DNA from: Verrucomicrobiota bacterium
GTDB taxonomy: Bacteria; Verrucomicrobiota; Verrucomicrobiia; Opitutales; Opitutaceae
Reading direction: 5' to 3'
NCBI GenBank assembly: GCA_023433275.1
Contig: JAEZDN010000126.1
Span: 1-16,645 of the forward strand
Length of the DNA stretch: 16,645 nucleotides
Below the pieces are notes generated by a model. The model ran no database searches. It saw only the letters and a list, made by a program, of their open reading frames with translations, and had not been told where the DNA came from. This document shows positions 5,052 to 13,269 of the stretch, piece by piece. Position numbers and translations under genes: made by a program. The first letter of the stretch is position 1; each line of letters begins with the position of its first letter.

Positions 5052-7568
5052 ATGATTCTCGAAACCTTCCTCCAGGACCTTCGCATCGGCCTCCGCGTCC
5101 TCATCAAGGAGAAGTCGTTCTGTTTCCTCGCGGTGTTCGTGCTGGCCCTCGGCATCTGCGCCGTCACGACCCAGTTCACCGTCGTCAACGCCTCCGTCCT
5201 GCGCGGCTTCTCGTTTCCCGAAAGCCACCGCCTCATGGACGTCCAGCTGGTCAACCCCACCCAGCCCAATGGCGGCAACAATTTCAACGGCCGCGTCACC
5301 GCCCTCGACTACGAGGACATGCGCGCTGCCCAGACTTCGTTCAGCGCGATGGCCGCCTACCTCAACGGCTCCACCGTCAACCTCACCTGGAAGGGCAACC
5401 CCCAGCGCCACACCGGCGCCTACGTCACCGAGCAGTTCTTCTCGATCCTCGGCGTCTCGCCCATCCTCGGTCGCGATTTCACGGCGGCCGACAACCTCCC
5501 CGGCGCCGAACGCGTCGCCCTCATCAGCCACCAGCTCTGGGAACGCGACTTCGGCCGCGATCCCGCGATCGTCGGCCAGGCCGTTCGCCTCAACGGCCGC
5601 CCCGCCACCATCATCGGTGTCCTCCCGCCCCGCTTCAATTTTCCCGTCAACGAGCAGCTCTGGATCCCCCTCTACAACGAGTTTCCCGTTCGTCCGCGCT
5701 CCGACCAGGCCGCCAACAACGTCGCCATCCTAGGCCGCCTGAACCCCGGCGTTTCCGTCGAGCAGGCCACTGCCGAGTTCACCGGCATCGCCGCCAACCT
5801 CGCGCAGGCCAATCCCGACACCAACAAGGACATCTCCGCCGCGCTCGTCCAGCCGCTCATCAACAATTTCACCGGCCCCCAGATCCGCGGGCTCATGTTC
5901 ACCATGCTCGGCTTCTGCCTCGGCGTGCTGCTCATCGCCTGCGTCAATGTCATGAACATGCAGTTCGCACGCGCCACCCTGCGTGCCAAGGAACTGGCCA
6001 TTCGTTCCTCCCTCGGCGCGACCCGCGTGCGACTCATCCGGCAGATGCTCACCGAGAGCCTCCTGCTCGCGTGCCTCGGCGCCATCCTCGGCGTCGGTGC
6101 TTCTTACTGGAGCGTCGATCTCCTGAGCGAAGCCACCCGCGCCCTCCCGTTTCCCCTCCCGTACTGGATCGTCTTCACCATCGATGGCGAGGTCCTCGCC
6201 TTCACCGTCGCGCTCACGATGCTCGCCGCCATCGGCTCCGGCCTCATCCCCGCGTGGCTGGCCTCGCGCGCCAGCGCTACCGATGTCCTCAAGGAATCCG
6301 GCCGCGGCAACACCGGCCGCCTCACCCATCTCCTCACCCGCGGCCTCGTCGTTTTCCAAGTGCTCGTCACCAGCATCCTCCTGGTCGGCTCCCTCCTGCA
6401 GCTGCAATCCATCCTCCGCCAGCAGGCCATCAACTACGGTTACGATACCGCCGCCATCTACTCCGCGCGCCTCGGGCTCTTCGAGGCCGACTACCCAACC
6501 CCCGCGGCCAAGCGCCAGTTCTACGACCGCATCCTCCGCCAGCTCCGCGCCAATCCCGGCGTCGAGGACGCCGCCGTCAGCTCCCGCTTCCGCATGACTT
6601 TCTCGGGCAATGGTCCCATCGAGATCGAGGGCCGCACCTACGCCACCGAGGCCGACCGGCCGGCCGCCAATTTCGAGAATATCTCCGGACAGTACTTTTC
6701 CACCCTCGGGCTCCGCGTGACCGAGGGCCGCGACTTCACCTCCGAGGACGACGACCTGAAACTCCCCGTCGCCATCGTGAACGCCGCATTCGTGCGCAAG
6801 TTCTTCAACCAGGAAAGCCCCCTCGGCCGCCGCTTCCGCACCGTCGGGCCCAACAATTTCTACGGTCCCTGGCGCACCATCGTCGGCGTCGCGCCCGAGG
6901 TCCGCATGACCGGTCCTTTCAACAACAACCTCCAGCTCGGCGAGGAGGGCTTCTACGTTCCGCTCTACGCCAACGTCTTCGGCCCGGTCCCCGCCACGCT
7001 CCCCGCACCCCAGTTCGCCACCCTTGTCGTCCGTCCGCGCGGCAACCAATCGGGTGACGCCGCCGCCGATCTCCTCCGCCGCGAAATGCAGGCGGTCGAT
7101 CCGAACCTCCCGCTCTATTTCGCCGGCACTCCCTCGCGTCTGCTGGATGAAACCCTCGCGCAAAACCGGATCATCGCGACCATGTTCACGATCTTCGGCG
7201 TCGTCGCCCTGATCCTCGCCGCCGTCGGACTCTACGGCGTCACTTCCTTCTCCGTCAACCAGCGCACCCAGGAATTCGGCATCCGCCTGGCCCTCGGCGC
7301 CGCCCAAGGTTCCATTCTCCGCATGGTCCTCCGCCAGGGCGCCATCCAACTCGGCCTCGGCCTCGTGCTTGGCCTCGGCGCCGCCCTCGCCGCCGCCTAC
7401 CTCGCCGCCGCCGGCATTCAAAACTTCCTCTTCGGCATCAAGCCCCACGACCCGGCCACCTACCTGGCGGTCTTCGCCATGCTCAGCCTCGTCTCCTTCC
7501 TCGCCACCTTCATCCCCGCCCGCCGCGCCACCCGCGTCGACCCCATGGTCGCGCTGCGTTCGGAATAG
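5052..7568 (+). CDS. ADOP-type duplicated ABC transporter permease (MacB_PCD/FtsX x2), array gene 1
   Basis: This 838-residue inner-membrane protein has two fused MacB-like permease units. TM1 lies at about 22-46, the first MacB periplasmic domain at about 55-255, and the first FtsX domain near 280-410, with the coupling-helix motif KELAIRSSLGATR and ending WLASRASATDVLKE. A second unit starts with a TM at about 430-450, then a second periplasmic domain (to about 690) and a C-terminal FtsX domain from about 706 with QRTQEFGIRLALGAA and PARRATRVDPMVALRSE. This is the TIGR03434 (ADOP) layout. Related MacB proteins transmit ATP-driven motion to the periplasm, but no ATPase is encoded nearby and the substrate is unknown. 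It is the most divergent copy: after TM1 it reads ALGICAVTTQFTVVNASVLR where the others have ALGIGxNTxxFS. The ATG at 5052 gives the usual N-terminus. Confidence 0.93.
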   Translation: MILETFLQDLRIGLRVLIKEKSFCFLAVFVLALGICAVTTQFTVVNASVLRGFSFPESHRLMDVQLVNPTQPNGGNNFNGRVTALDYEDMRAAQTSFSAMAAYLNGSTVNLTWKGNPQRHTGAYVTEQFFSILGVSPILGRDFTAADNLPGAERVALISHQLWERDFGRDPAIVGQAVRLNGRPATIIGVLPPRFNFPVNEQLWIPLYNEFPVRPRSDQAANNVAILGRLNPGVSVEQATAEFTGIAANLAQANPDTNKDISAALVQPLINNFTGPQIRGLMFTMLGFCLGVLLIACVNVMNMQFARATLRAKELAIRSSLGATRVRLIRQMLTESLLLACLGAILGVGASYWSVDLLSEATRALPFPLPYWIVFTIDGEVLAFTVALTMLAAIGSGLIPAWLASRASATDVLKESGRGNTGRLTHLLTRGLVVFQVLVTSILLVGSLLQLQSILRQQAINYGYDTAAIYSARLGLFEADYPTPAAKRQFYDRILRQLRANPGVEDAAVSSRFRMTFSGNGPIEIEGRTYATEADRPAANFENISGQYFSTLGLRVTEGRDFTSEDDDLKLPVAIVNAAFVRKFFNQESPLGRRFRTVGPNNFYGPWRTIVGVAPEVRMTGPFNNNLQLGEEGFYVPLYANVFGPVPATLPAPQFATLVVRPRGNQSGDAAADLLRREMQAVDPNLPLYFAGTPSRLLDETLAQNRIIATMFTIFGVVALILAAVGLYGVTSFSVNQRTQEFGIRLALGAAQGSILRMVLRQGAIQLGLGLVLGLGAALAAAYLAAAGIQNFLFGIKPHDPATYLAVFAMLSLVSFLATFIPARRATRVDPMVALRSE

Positions 7569-7577
7569 CCATCAGCC

Positions 7578-7656
7578 GTCAGCTTTCAGCACTCAGCCAA
7601 CGCTCCCCATCCACTTTCTTTGCCAACCCGCTGACAGCTGATCGCTGAAAGCTGAC
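7578..7656. repeat. Inverted repeat of the GTCAGCTTTCAGC family in the leader of array gene 2
   Basis: GTCAGCTTTCAGC at 7578-7590 is perfectly inverted at 7644-7656 (13 bp, 53-base loop). The right arm is part of a longer 27-base unit (7630-7656, beginning GCTGACAGCTGATCGCTGAA) that recurs with one difference at 16116-16142 before array gene 5. The repeat fills most of the 100-base spacer and ends 12 bases before the ATG. Confidence 0.85.
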
Positions 7657-7668
7657 CACTCCCCTCCC

Positions 7669-10074
7669 ATGCACGACCTCCGCTTCGCCCTCCGCCAACT
7701 CTTCAAGGCCCCGGGCTACACGCTCATCGCCGTCGCCACCCTCGCCCTCGGCATCGGGCTGAACACCTCGATGTTCAGCCTCATGAACCTCCTCATCCTC
7801 CGGCCGCTGCCGTACCCCGAGAAGGACCAGCTCGTCCGCGTCTTCCGCACCACCACGCAGAATCCCCGCACCAATCTCAACGCCTCCTCGTTCCTCGACC
7901 TGCAGCGCGAGACCGCCGGCTTCATCCGCCTCGCCGGCTACCGCACCTGGGGCTACACCCTCACCGAACCGGGCCGCAGCCCCGAGAATCTCAACGGCCT
8001 GCGCGTCTCCGCCGATTTCTTCCCCACCCTCGGCCTCCAGCCGATTCATGGCCGGTGGTTCTCCCCCGACGAGGACCAGCCCGGCAATCGCGTCGTGATG
8101 ATCAGCCACGCCACCTGGATGGCGCAATTCGGCGGCGATCCGTCGCTCGTCGGCCGCACCATCTCGGTCGACAGCGAGCCGCTCACCGTCGTGGGAATCT
8201 TGCCCAAGGAATTCTCCTCCCTCTTCCTGTGGGGTCCCGACGACATTTATCGCCCGCTCGGTCTGACCGATGCGGAGAAGGCCGCCCAGGACGAGGCCTC
8301 GGTGCAGGTGCTAGGACGCTTCGATCGCTCGCTCTCCCTCGCGCAGCTCAATTCCCGCCTGTCATCTGTCTTTGCCAATCTCGCTGACTCTCGCCCGCGC
8401 GAGCAGAGCGAGGATGGCCTGAACGCCATCACCCTCCAGTCGTCGACCATGCCCCCGGGCACCGATCTCGCGACCGTCATGTTGCTCGGCCTGTCCGGCT
8501 TCGTGCTCCTCATCGTCTGCGGCAATCTCGCCAATCTCCAACTCGCGCGCGCGGTCGCCCGCGGCCGCGAGTTTGCGGTCCGCGCCGCCCTCGGCGCCTC
8601 CCGCTCCCATCTCCTCCGCCCGCTCCTGCTCGAGAGCGTCATCCTTTCCCTCGCGGGCGGCCTCCTGGGGGTCCTCGTCACCCTCTGGGGCAACGAGTGG
8701 ATCGCCAAGCGCATGAACGAGAGCCTGCCCATCAACTTCGAGCTCTCCATCGACTGGCGCGTGCTCGCCTTTGCCCTCGGCCTTTCCCTCGTCACCGGTT
8801 TGTTCTTCGGCCTGGCACCCGCCTGGCTCTCGTCGAAGGTCAGCGTCAACGACGCGCTCAAGTCCGGCGGCCGCTCCTCCACCGGGGATCCCTCGCAGCA
8901 CCGCCTGCGCAATGCCCTCATCGTTCTCCAGTTCGCCTCCGCGCTCATCCTGCTCAGCTGCTCCGGCTTCTTCCTGCGCGGCATGAAAATGCTGCTCGAC
9001 CGCAACCCCGGTTGGAATCCCGTCGGCATCACCCACACCGTCCTCAACCTCCCGCACTCCCGCTATTCGACCCCCGAAAAGTCGCTGGCTTTCTACGGTC
9101 AGCTCGAGGACCGGCTCCGCGCCCTGCCCGGGGTCGAGCACGTGGCCATCGGCTGGACCGCTCCCCTCTTCCAGCTGCTCACCACCCGCACCTACGTGGT
9201 CGAGGGCCGCGAGCGCCCGGCCCCCGGCCACGAACCCGTCGCCAACCTCAACTCCGTCAGCCCCGACTACCTCAAGACCCTCCAGATTCCCCTCCGCTCC
9301 GGCCGCCATTTCACCGCCGCCGACAAGTCCGGTTCCACCCCGGTCGTCATGATCAACGAGTCCATGGCCCGCACGCTTTTCCCCAACGCGGACCCCGTGG
9401 GCCAGCGCCTCTCCTATTCCGTGCCCGGCGGTCCCATCACCGCCGAAATCGTCGGCGTCTTCGCCGACGTCGGCATGGCGGGCAACCCCTCGCCCGTCGC
9501 CAATCCCTTCCAGGTCTTCCAACCCCTGGCCCAGGAATCCTGGAACTACGTCGCCGTCATGGTCCGTTCGGCGCAACCGATGACCGAACAGCTCCGTCGG
9601 ACGGTGCAGGAACTGGATCCCAACATTCCCCTCCAGTTGCTGAACACCGCCGACGAACTCGCCAAGCTCGGCACGCGCGCCATGGACCTCATCACCACGA
9701 TCTTCATCTCCTTCAGCGCCCTCGGCCTCTTCCTCGCCGCCCTCGGCCTCTACGGTGTGATCATGCGCCTCGTCATGCAACGCACCCCGGAGATCGGCGT
9801 GCGCATCGCCCTCGGCGCGCAGATGCGCGACATCCTCACCCTCATCATGGGCGCGGGCCTCCGCCTCGCCCTCATCGGCACCGGCATTGGCCTCCTTGGC
9901 TCGATGCTCATGAGTGTCGTCCTGAGCGCGATGTTCAGCGGCGAGGCCGGCTTGGATTTCGTGGTGATCCCCATCACCACCACGCTCCTCGTGCTGGTCG
10001 CACTCTTCGCCTGCTACCTCCCCGCCCGCCGCGCCGCCCACATCAGCCCCGTCGAAGCCCTCCGCGCCGACTAG
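7669..10074 (+). CDS. ADOP-type duplicated ABC transporter permease, array gene 2
   Basis: This 801-residue double permease begins MHDLRFALRQLFKAPGYT with TM1 (about 18-42) and the canonical TLALGIGLNTSMFSLMN. The first MacB periplasmic domain spans about 50-255 and the first FtsX unit about 270-400, with GREFAVRAALGASRSHLL and PAWLSSKVSVNDALKSGG. A linker TM lies near 415-440, a second periplasmic domain runs to about 665, and the second FtsX unit from about 676 carries QRTPEIGVRIALGAQ and ends PARRAAHISPVEALRAD. Both ExxxRxALGA coupling helices are intact, which suggests the protein still contacts an ATPase made elsewhere. It is clearly the sister of array gene 4 (shared DLRFA.RQL.K.PG, ALGIGLNTSMFSLMNLL, SGFVLLI, NLANLQLARA). 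It starts 100 bases after gene 1. No Shine-Dalgarno is seen; the bases before ATG are CCCCTCCC, as in gene 1. Confidence 0.94.
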   Translation: MHDLRFALRQLFKAPGYTLIAVATLALGIGLNTSMFSLMNLLILRPLPYPEKDQLVRVFRTTTQNPRTNLNASSFLDLQRETAGFIRLAGYRTWGYTLTEPGRSPENLNGLRVSADFFPTLGLQPIHGRWFSPDEDQPGNRVVMISHATWMAQFGGDPSLVGRTISVDSEPLTVVGILPKEFSSLFLWGPDDIYRPLGLTDAEKAAQDEASVQVLGRFDRSLSLAQLNSRLSSVFANLADSRPREQSEDGLNAITLQSSTMPPGTDLATVMLLGLSGFVLLIVCGNLANLQLARAVARGREFAVRAALGASRSHLLRPLLLESVILSLAGGLLGVLVTLWGNEWIAKRMNESLPINFELSIDWRVLAFALGLSLVTGLFFGLAPAWLSSKVSVNDALKSGGRSSTGDPSQHRLRNALIVLQFASALILLSCSGFFLRGMKMLLDRNPGWNPVGITHTVLNLPHSRYSTPEKSLAFYGQLEDRLRALPGVEHVAIGWTAPLFQLLTTRTYVVEGRERPAPGHEPVANLNSVSPDYLKTLQIPLRSGRHFTAADKSGSTPVVMINESMARTLFPNADPVGQRLSYSVPGGPITAEIVGVFADVGMAGNPSPVANPFQVFQPLAQESWNYVAVMVRSAQPMTEQLRRTVQELDPNIPLQLLNTADELAKLGTRAMDLITTIFISFSALGLFLAALGLYGVIMRLVMQRTPEIGVRIALGAQMRDILTLIMGAGLRLALIGTGIGLLGSMLMSVVLSAMFSGEAGLDFVVIPITTTLLVLVALFACYLPARRAAHISPVEALRAD

Positions 10075-10079
10075 GGAAG

Positions 10080-10105
10080 AAGGACGAATCAAGAACTAAG
10101 AAATC
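10080..10105 (+). repeat. Dispersed repeat AAGGAYGAATYAAGAAYTAA, copy 2
   Basis: This is the second copy of the 26-base element at 4901-4926 (23 of 26 bases equal). It begins 6 bases after the stop of array gene 2 and precedes the polypyrimidine/polypurine modules of the 10075-10588 spacer. Confidence 0.7.
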
Positions 10106-10169
10106 CATCACCCGACCCGCCCATTTTCTTAATTCCTCCTGCCTAATTCACAATCCTCCCTCCGCCCCG

Positions 10170-10280
10170 CCAACTCGTTCTCTTTCCCCTAATCTTTCTC
10201 GTTCTCCCTCTTTCCACCCTAACCACCGAACAATCCCCCAACCCCGAGATTAAGAGAAAGCGTAAGAGAACGAGAAAGAT
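10170..10280. repeat. Polypyrimidine/polypurine inverted repeat module A1
   Basis: The left arm 10170-10207 (CCAACTCGTTCTCTTTCCCC...) is C/T-rich. The right arm 10246-10280 (GAGATTAAGAGAAAGCGTAA...) is almost pure A/G and is largely the reverse complement of the left. The 38-base loop reads CTAACCACCGAACAATC in part. The arms pair best as CTCGTTCTC plus TTTCTCTTAATC, with a short insertion in the right arm. A long RNA or cruciform stem could form; polypurine/polypyrimidine tracts can also form triplex DNA (inference). Confidence 0.85.
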
Positions 10281-10341
10281 CCCGCCCAAGCCGTCTACCG
10301 TCCACCGTAGCGCTCCACGCCCCTTTCTTCCGAGATCTCCC

Positions 10342-10372
10342 ATTTAGATTCCAGACGCCCGATTCCATATCT
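10342..10372 (+). repeat. 31-base spacer repeat, copy 1
   Basis: The stretch beginning ATTTAGATTCCAGACGCCCG is identical over all 31 bases to 13230-13260. In both places it joins the first and second inverted-repeat modules of a spacer, directly after a CCGTCCACCGYAGCGCTCCA tract (here from about 10298). Confidence 0.9.
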
Positions 10373-10379
10373 CCGCCCC

Positions 10380-10491
10380 GCCAACTCGTTCTCTTTCTCT
10401 TAATCTTTCTCGTTCTCCTTCTTTCCCCCTAACCACCGAACAATCCCCCCCACCCCGAGATTAAGAGAAAGAGTAAGAGAACGAGAAAGAT
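10380..10491. repeat. Polypyrimidine/polypurine inverted repeat module A2
   Basis: This is the second module of the spacer before array gene 3. The left arm is 10380-10417 (CCAACTCGTTCTCTTTCTCT...), the right arm 10457-10491 (GAGATTAAGAGAAAGAGTAA...), and the loop is about 39 bases. It is nearly identical to module A1, so the spacer contains a direct duplication of the inverted repeat about 210 bases apart. After it come CCGTCTACCGTCCACCGCC-type tracts and an AAATCATAAATC tract that reaches the ATG. Confidence 0.88.
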
Positions 10492-10550
10492 CCCGCCCAC
10501 CGCCTACTCTCCACTGCCCACCGTCTACCGTCCACCGCCCTCCGCCCCCC

Positions 10551-10584
10551 GGAAATCATAAATCATCAGCCATAAATCATAAGT
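10551..10584 (+). repeat. AAATCATAAATC leader repeat before array gene 3
   Basis: GGAAATCATAAATCATCAGC and a second CATAAATCATAAG unit end about 5 bases before the ATG at 10589. The same element precedes array gene 4 at 13421-13453. It replaces any Shine-Dalgarno; an A/U-rich, unstructured leader could itself favour ribosome entry (inference). Confidence 0.75.
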
Positions 10585-10588
10585 CCCA

Positions 10589-13015
10589 ATGATCTCCGCT
10601 CTCCGCATCCCCTTCCGGTCCCTCGCCCGCTCGCCGGGCTACAGCGGTGTCATCATCCTCACGCTCGCGCTCGGCATCGGCGCCAACACCGCGATCTTCA
10701 GCTTCTTCAACGGCGTTCTCCTCCAACCGCTGCCCTACGCCGAGCCCGAGCGCGTCGTCGTGCTCAAGAAGGCGGCCGGTGACTACAACGATCCCGTCGG
10801 TGCCGAAACCGGCCTCTACGCCGCCGACTTCCGCGAACTTCAGCCCGCCGTCCGGACGCTGTCCGCCGTCGCCGCCTACACGCTCGACTCCGCCACGCTC
10901 ACCGGGGACGGCGCCGCCGAACTCACCAGCGCCGCCATCGTCTCAACCAACTTTTTCACCCTGCTCGGCTCCGCCGCCGCCCAAGGCCGCACGTTCTCGC
11001 CGGAGGACGTCCGCGCCAACACGCCCCGCCTCGCCACCATCTCGCACGACTTCTGGCAGTCCCGTTTCGGCGGCGACCACTCGGTCATCGGAAAAACCAT
11101 CACCGCCAACCAGGTCCCGTTCACCATCGTCGGCGTGATGCCCGCCGACTTCGATTTTCCCCGTGAAGCCAAGCTCTGGGTGACCCCCGCCGGCGACGTG
11201 CCGGAAGCCGCCATCGGCCAGCCTCCCTGGGATTTTGCAGGCCGCGGCGCGAGCCTGCGGACCATCCTCGGTCGACTCGCTCCCGGCGTCACCGTCGCGC
11301 AGGCCGCGACGGAACTGAAAACCGTCCTCGCCGGCCTGCCCAATCCCAACCAGGTCAAGCGCGCGGAACACCTCGTCAACCTGCGCGATCACTCGGTGGG
11401 CGAAGTCCGTCCGGCCCTTGCCATCCTGCTCGCCTGCGTCGGTCTCGTGCTGCTCATCGCATGCCTGAATGTCGCCAACCTGATGCTGTCCCGCGCCATC
11501 GGCCGCGAACGCGAGATCTCCATCCGCCTCGCCCTCGGCGCGGGCCGCTGGCCCATCGCGCGCCAACTGCTCGCCGAAAGCCTGCTGCTCGCCGGCGCCG
11601 GCTGCGGTCTCGGGCTGCTCCTCAGCGTCTGGGCCCTCGAATTGCTCATCCGCGTCGCCCCGGCCGACCTCCCCCGCCTCACCTCCATCAGCGCGGACGG
11701 CTATGTGCTCGGTTTCACCATCCTCATCTCGCTCATCGCCGGCGTCGGCAGCGGCCTCGCCCCGATCCTCGGCACCGCCCGCACCGGCTTGAGCCAGGGA
11801 CTCAACTCCGGCGGCCGCACCGGTTCCAGCGGTCCCCTCACCCGCCGCCTCCGCGCCATCCTGGTCGCCGGCGAGGTCGCGATCTCCCTCGTGCTCCTCG
11901 TCGCCGCGGGCTTGCTCGTCCGCAGCCTCATCCAGATGGAATCGCTGTCCTGGGGCTTCGCCCCCGAACAGATCGTCTCCGCCCGCGTCTCGTTCCTCGA
12001 CGAACGCTACGCCACCGACGCCGCCCGGGTCGCTTTCTACCGGACCTTGCACGATCGTCTTGCGTCCGAACCCGGCGTCGAGGCCGCGGGCACGAGCCTG
12101 GATCGCGTCGGGGTCAGCTGGATCAACCTACCCTTCACGCCCGAGGGCCAGACCTACGCCACTCCCGCGGACCGCCCGATCGCCAACTACAAGATCATCA
12201 GCCCCGATTACCCCCGCGCCATGGGCCTCAAGATTCTGCAGGGCCGTGCATTCAACGACAACGACGGTGCCCGCAGCCCCGGCGCCATCATCGACGCCGC
12301 CATCGCCCAACGCTATTACCCGGCCGGCGACGCCGTGGGCCGGTCCATCAAGATCGTGGCACCCCAAGGCGACATCGATCTCCCCATCATCGGCGTCGTG
12401 AGCAGCGTGCGCAGCGACGGACCGCTCGGCGCCGGCCGCCCTGACATCTATTTCCCGTACCTCGGTTTCCCGCAGAATAATTTCTTCCTCCATGTTCGCA
12501 CCACGCTCAGCCCCGCCGCCGCCGAGGCGCTGATCCGCCGCACCGTCCAGGCCATCGACGCCAACGCGCCCGTCACCAATTTCGCCACGATGGCCCAGGT
12601 GGTCGCCTCCCCGGCCGCCGCCCGCCGTTTTCCACTCGGCCTGCTGAGTGCGTTTGCCCTCCTCGCGCTCACGCTCGCCGCCGTCGGCATCTACGCCGTC
12701 ACGGGCTACGCGGTCACCCAACGCACCCGCGAGATCGGCGTCCGCATGGCCCTCGGCGCCCAACCGACGTCGATCGCGCGCCTCGTCCTGCGCCAGGGTT
12801 TCGGCCCGATCCTCGCCGGCCTCGCCGTCGGTCTCGTGGCCGCAGCCCTCACCGCTTTTGCCATGCGCAAGCTTCTCTTCGGTGTCACTCCGCTCGACCT
12901 GCCCACCTTCCTCCTCGTCCCGGCCGGCCTCGCCCTCGTCGCCCTCGCCGCCTGCCTCATCCCCGCGCAGCGAGCCACCCGGGTAAGCCCCATCGAAGCG
13001 CTCCGTACTGAATAA
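10589..13015 (+). CDS. ADOP-type duplicated ABC transporter permease, array gene 3
   Basis: This 808-residue double permease starts MISALRIPFRSLARSPGYS with TM1 (about 19-43) and TLALGIGANTAIFSFFN. The first periplasmic MacB domain covers about 50-255. The first FtsX unit (about 275-405) has EREISIRLALGAGRWPIARQ, and a linker TM sits near 423-445. The second periplasmic domain runs to about 670, and the second FtsX unit from about 681 has QRTREIGVRMALGAQ and the ending PAQRATRVSPIEALRTE. Both coupling helices look functional, and both match MacB more closely than those of the other copies. It differs from genes 2 and 4 throughout (LLIACLNVANLMLSRAIG against NLANLQLARA), so it is an older or separately acquired lineage. 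It is separated from gene 2 by 514 bases of repeats, long enough for its own promoter; none could be placed. No ATPase or substrate is evident. Confidence 0.94.
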   Translation: MISALRIPFRSLARSPGYSGVIILTLALGIGANTAIFSFFNGVLLQPLPYAEPERVVVLKKAAGDYNDPVGAETGLYAADFRELQPAVRTLSAVAAYTLDSATLTGDGAAELTSAAIVSTNFFTLLGSAAAQGRTFSPEDVRANTPRLATISHDFWQSRFGGDHSVIGKTITANQVPFTIVGVMPADFDFPREAKLWVTPAGDVPEAAIGQPPWDFAGRGASLRTILGRLAPGVTVAQAATELKTVLAGLPNPNQVKRAEHLVNLRDHSVGEVRPALAILLACVGLVLLIACLNVANLMLSRAIGREREISIRLALGAGRWPIARQLLAESLLLAGAGCGLGLLLSVWALELLIRVAPADLPRLTSISADGYVLGFTILISLIAGVGSGLAPILGTARTGLSQGLNSGGRTGSSGPLTRRLRAILVAGEVAISLVLLVAAGLLVRSLIQMESLSWGFAPEQIVSARVSFLDERYATDAARVAFYRTLHDRLASEPGVEAAGTSLDRVGVSWINLPFTPEGQTYATPADRPIANYKIISPDYPRAMGLKILQGRAFNDNDGARSPGAIIDAAIAQRYYPAGDAVGRSIKIVAPQGDIDLPIIGVVSSVRSDGPLGAGRPDIYFPYLGFPQNNFFLHVRTTLSPAAAEALIRRTVQAIDANAPVTNFATMAQVVASPAAARRFPLGLLSAFALLALTLAAVGIYAVTGYAVTQRTREIGVRMALGAQPTSIARLVLRQGFGPILAGLAVGLVAAALTAFAMRKLLFGVTPLDLPTFLLVPAGLALVALAACLIPAQRATRVSPIEALRTE

Positions 13016-13080
13016 CGCGAAAATGAACCGCGGCGGGCAAGTAACGAGTATCACGTACCAAGCGCTCCTGATCGCCCCAC

Positions 13081-13174
13081 CCAACTCGTTCTCGATCTCC
13101 CAATCGTTCTCGTTCTCCTCCCTTTTCCCGCCGAAACCAACCCCGAGATTAAAGAGTACGAGAACGCGTAAGAT
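13081..13174. repeat. Polypyrimidine/polypurine inverted repeat module B1
   Basis: The left arm is 13081-13117 (CCAACTCGTTCTCGATCTCC...) and the right arm 13145-13174 (GAGATTAAAGAGTACGAGAA...), with a shorter, more diverged stem than in modules A1, A2 and B2. It is the first of two modules in the spacer before array gene 4 and corresponds in position to A1. Confidence 0.8.
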
Positions 13175-13229
13175 CTCGACCAAGCCGTCTTCCGTCCACC
13201 GCAGCGCTCCACGCCCCTCTGAAATCTCC

Positions 13230-13260
13230 ATTTAGATTCCAGACGCCCGATTCCATATCT
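13230..13260 (+). repeat. 31-base spacer repeat, copy 2
   Basis: This stretch is identical to 10342-10372 and has the same neighbours. An AAGCCGTCT.CCGTCCACCG tract and AGCGCTCCACGCCCCT lie before it (13182-13218), and a CGCCCC.CCAACTCGTT arm lies after it. Together these show that the spacers before array genes 3 and 4 are copies of one block. Confidence 0.9.
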
Positions 13261-13269
13261 GCGCCCCAC

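Noticed and set aside
5730..7448. Long minus-strand open frame over array gene 1
   Set aside because: Same acidic, glycine-rich antisense artefact. No hydrophobic or motif structure, and it mirrors the permease codons.
8362..10092. 576-residue minus-strand open frame over array gene 2
   Set aside because: Low-complexity Gly/Glu/Asp/His composition, fully inside a well-supported permease gene on the other strand.
8697..10253. 518-residue plus-strand frame overlapping array gene 2
   Set aside because: Arg/Pro/His-rich shifted-frame reading of the permease gene; the tail runs into repeat DNA.
13023..13235. 70-residue plus-strand ORF in the spacer before array gene 4
   Set aside because: It translates the repeat modules (Ser/Phe/Pro/Lys low complexity) and has no ribosome site or family resemblance.
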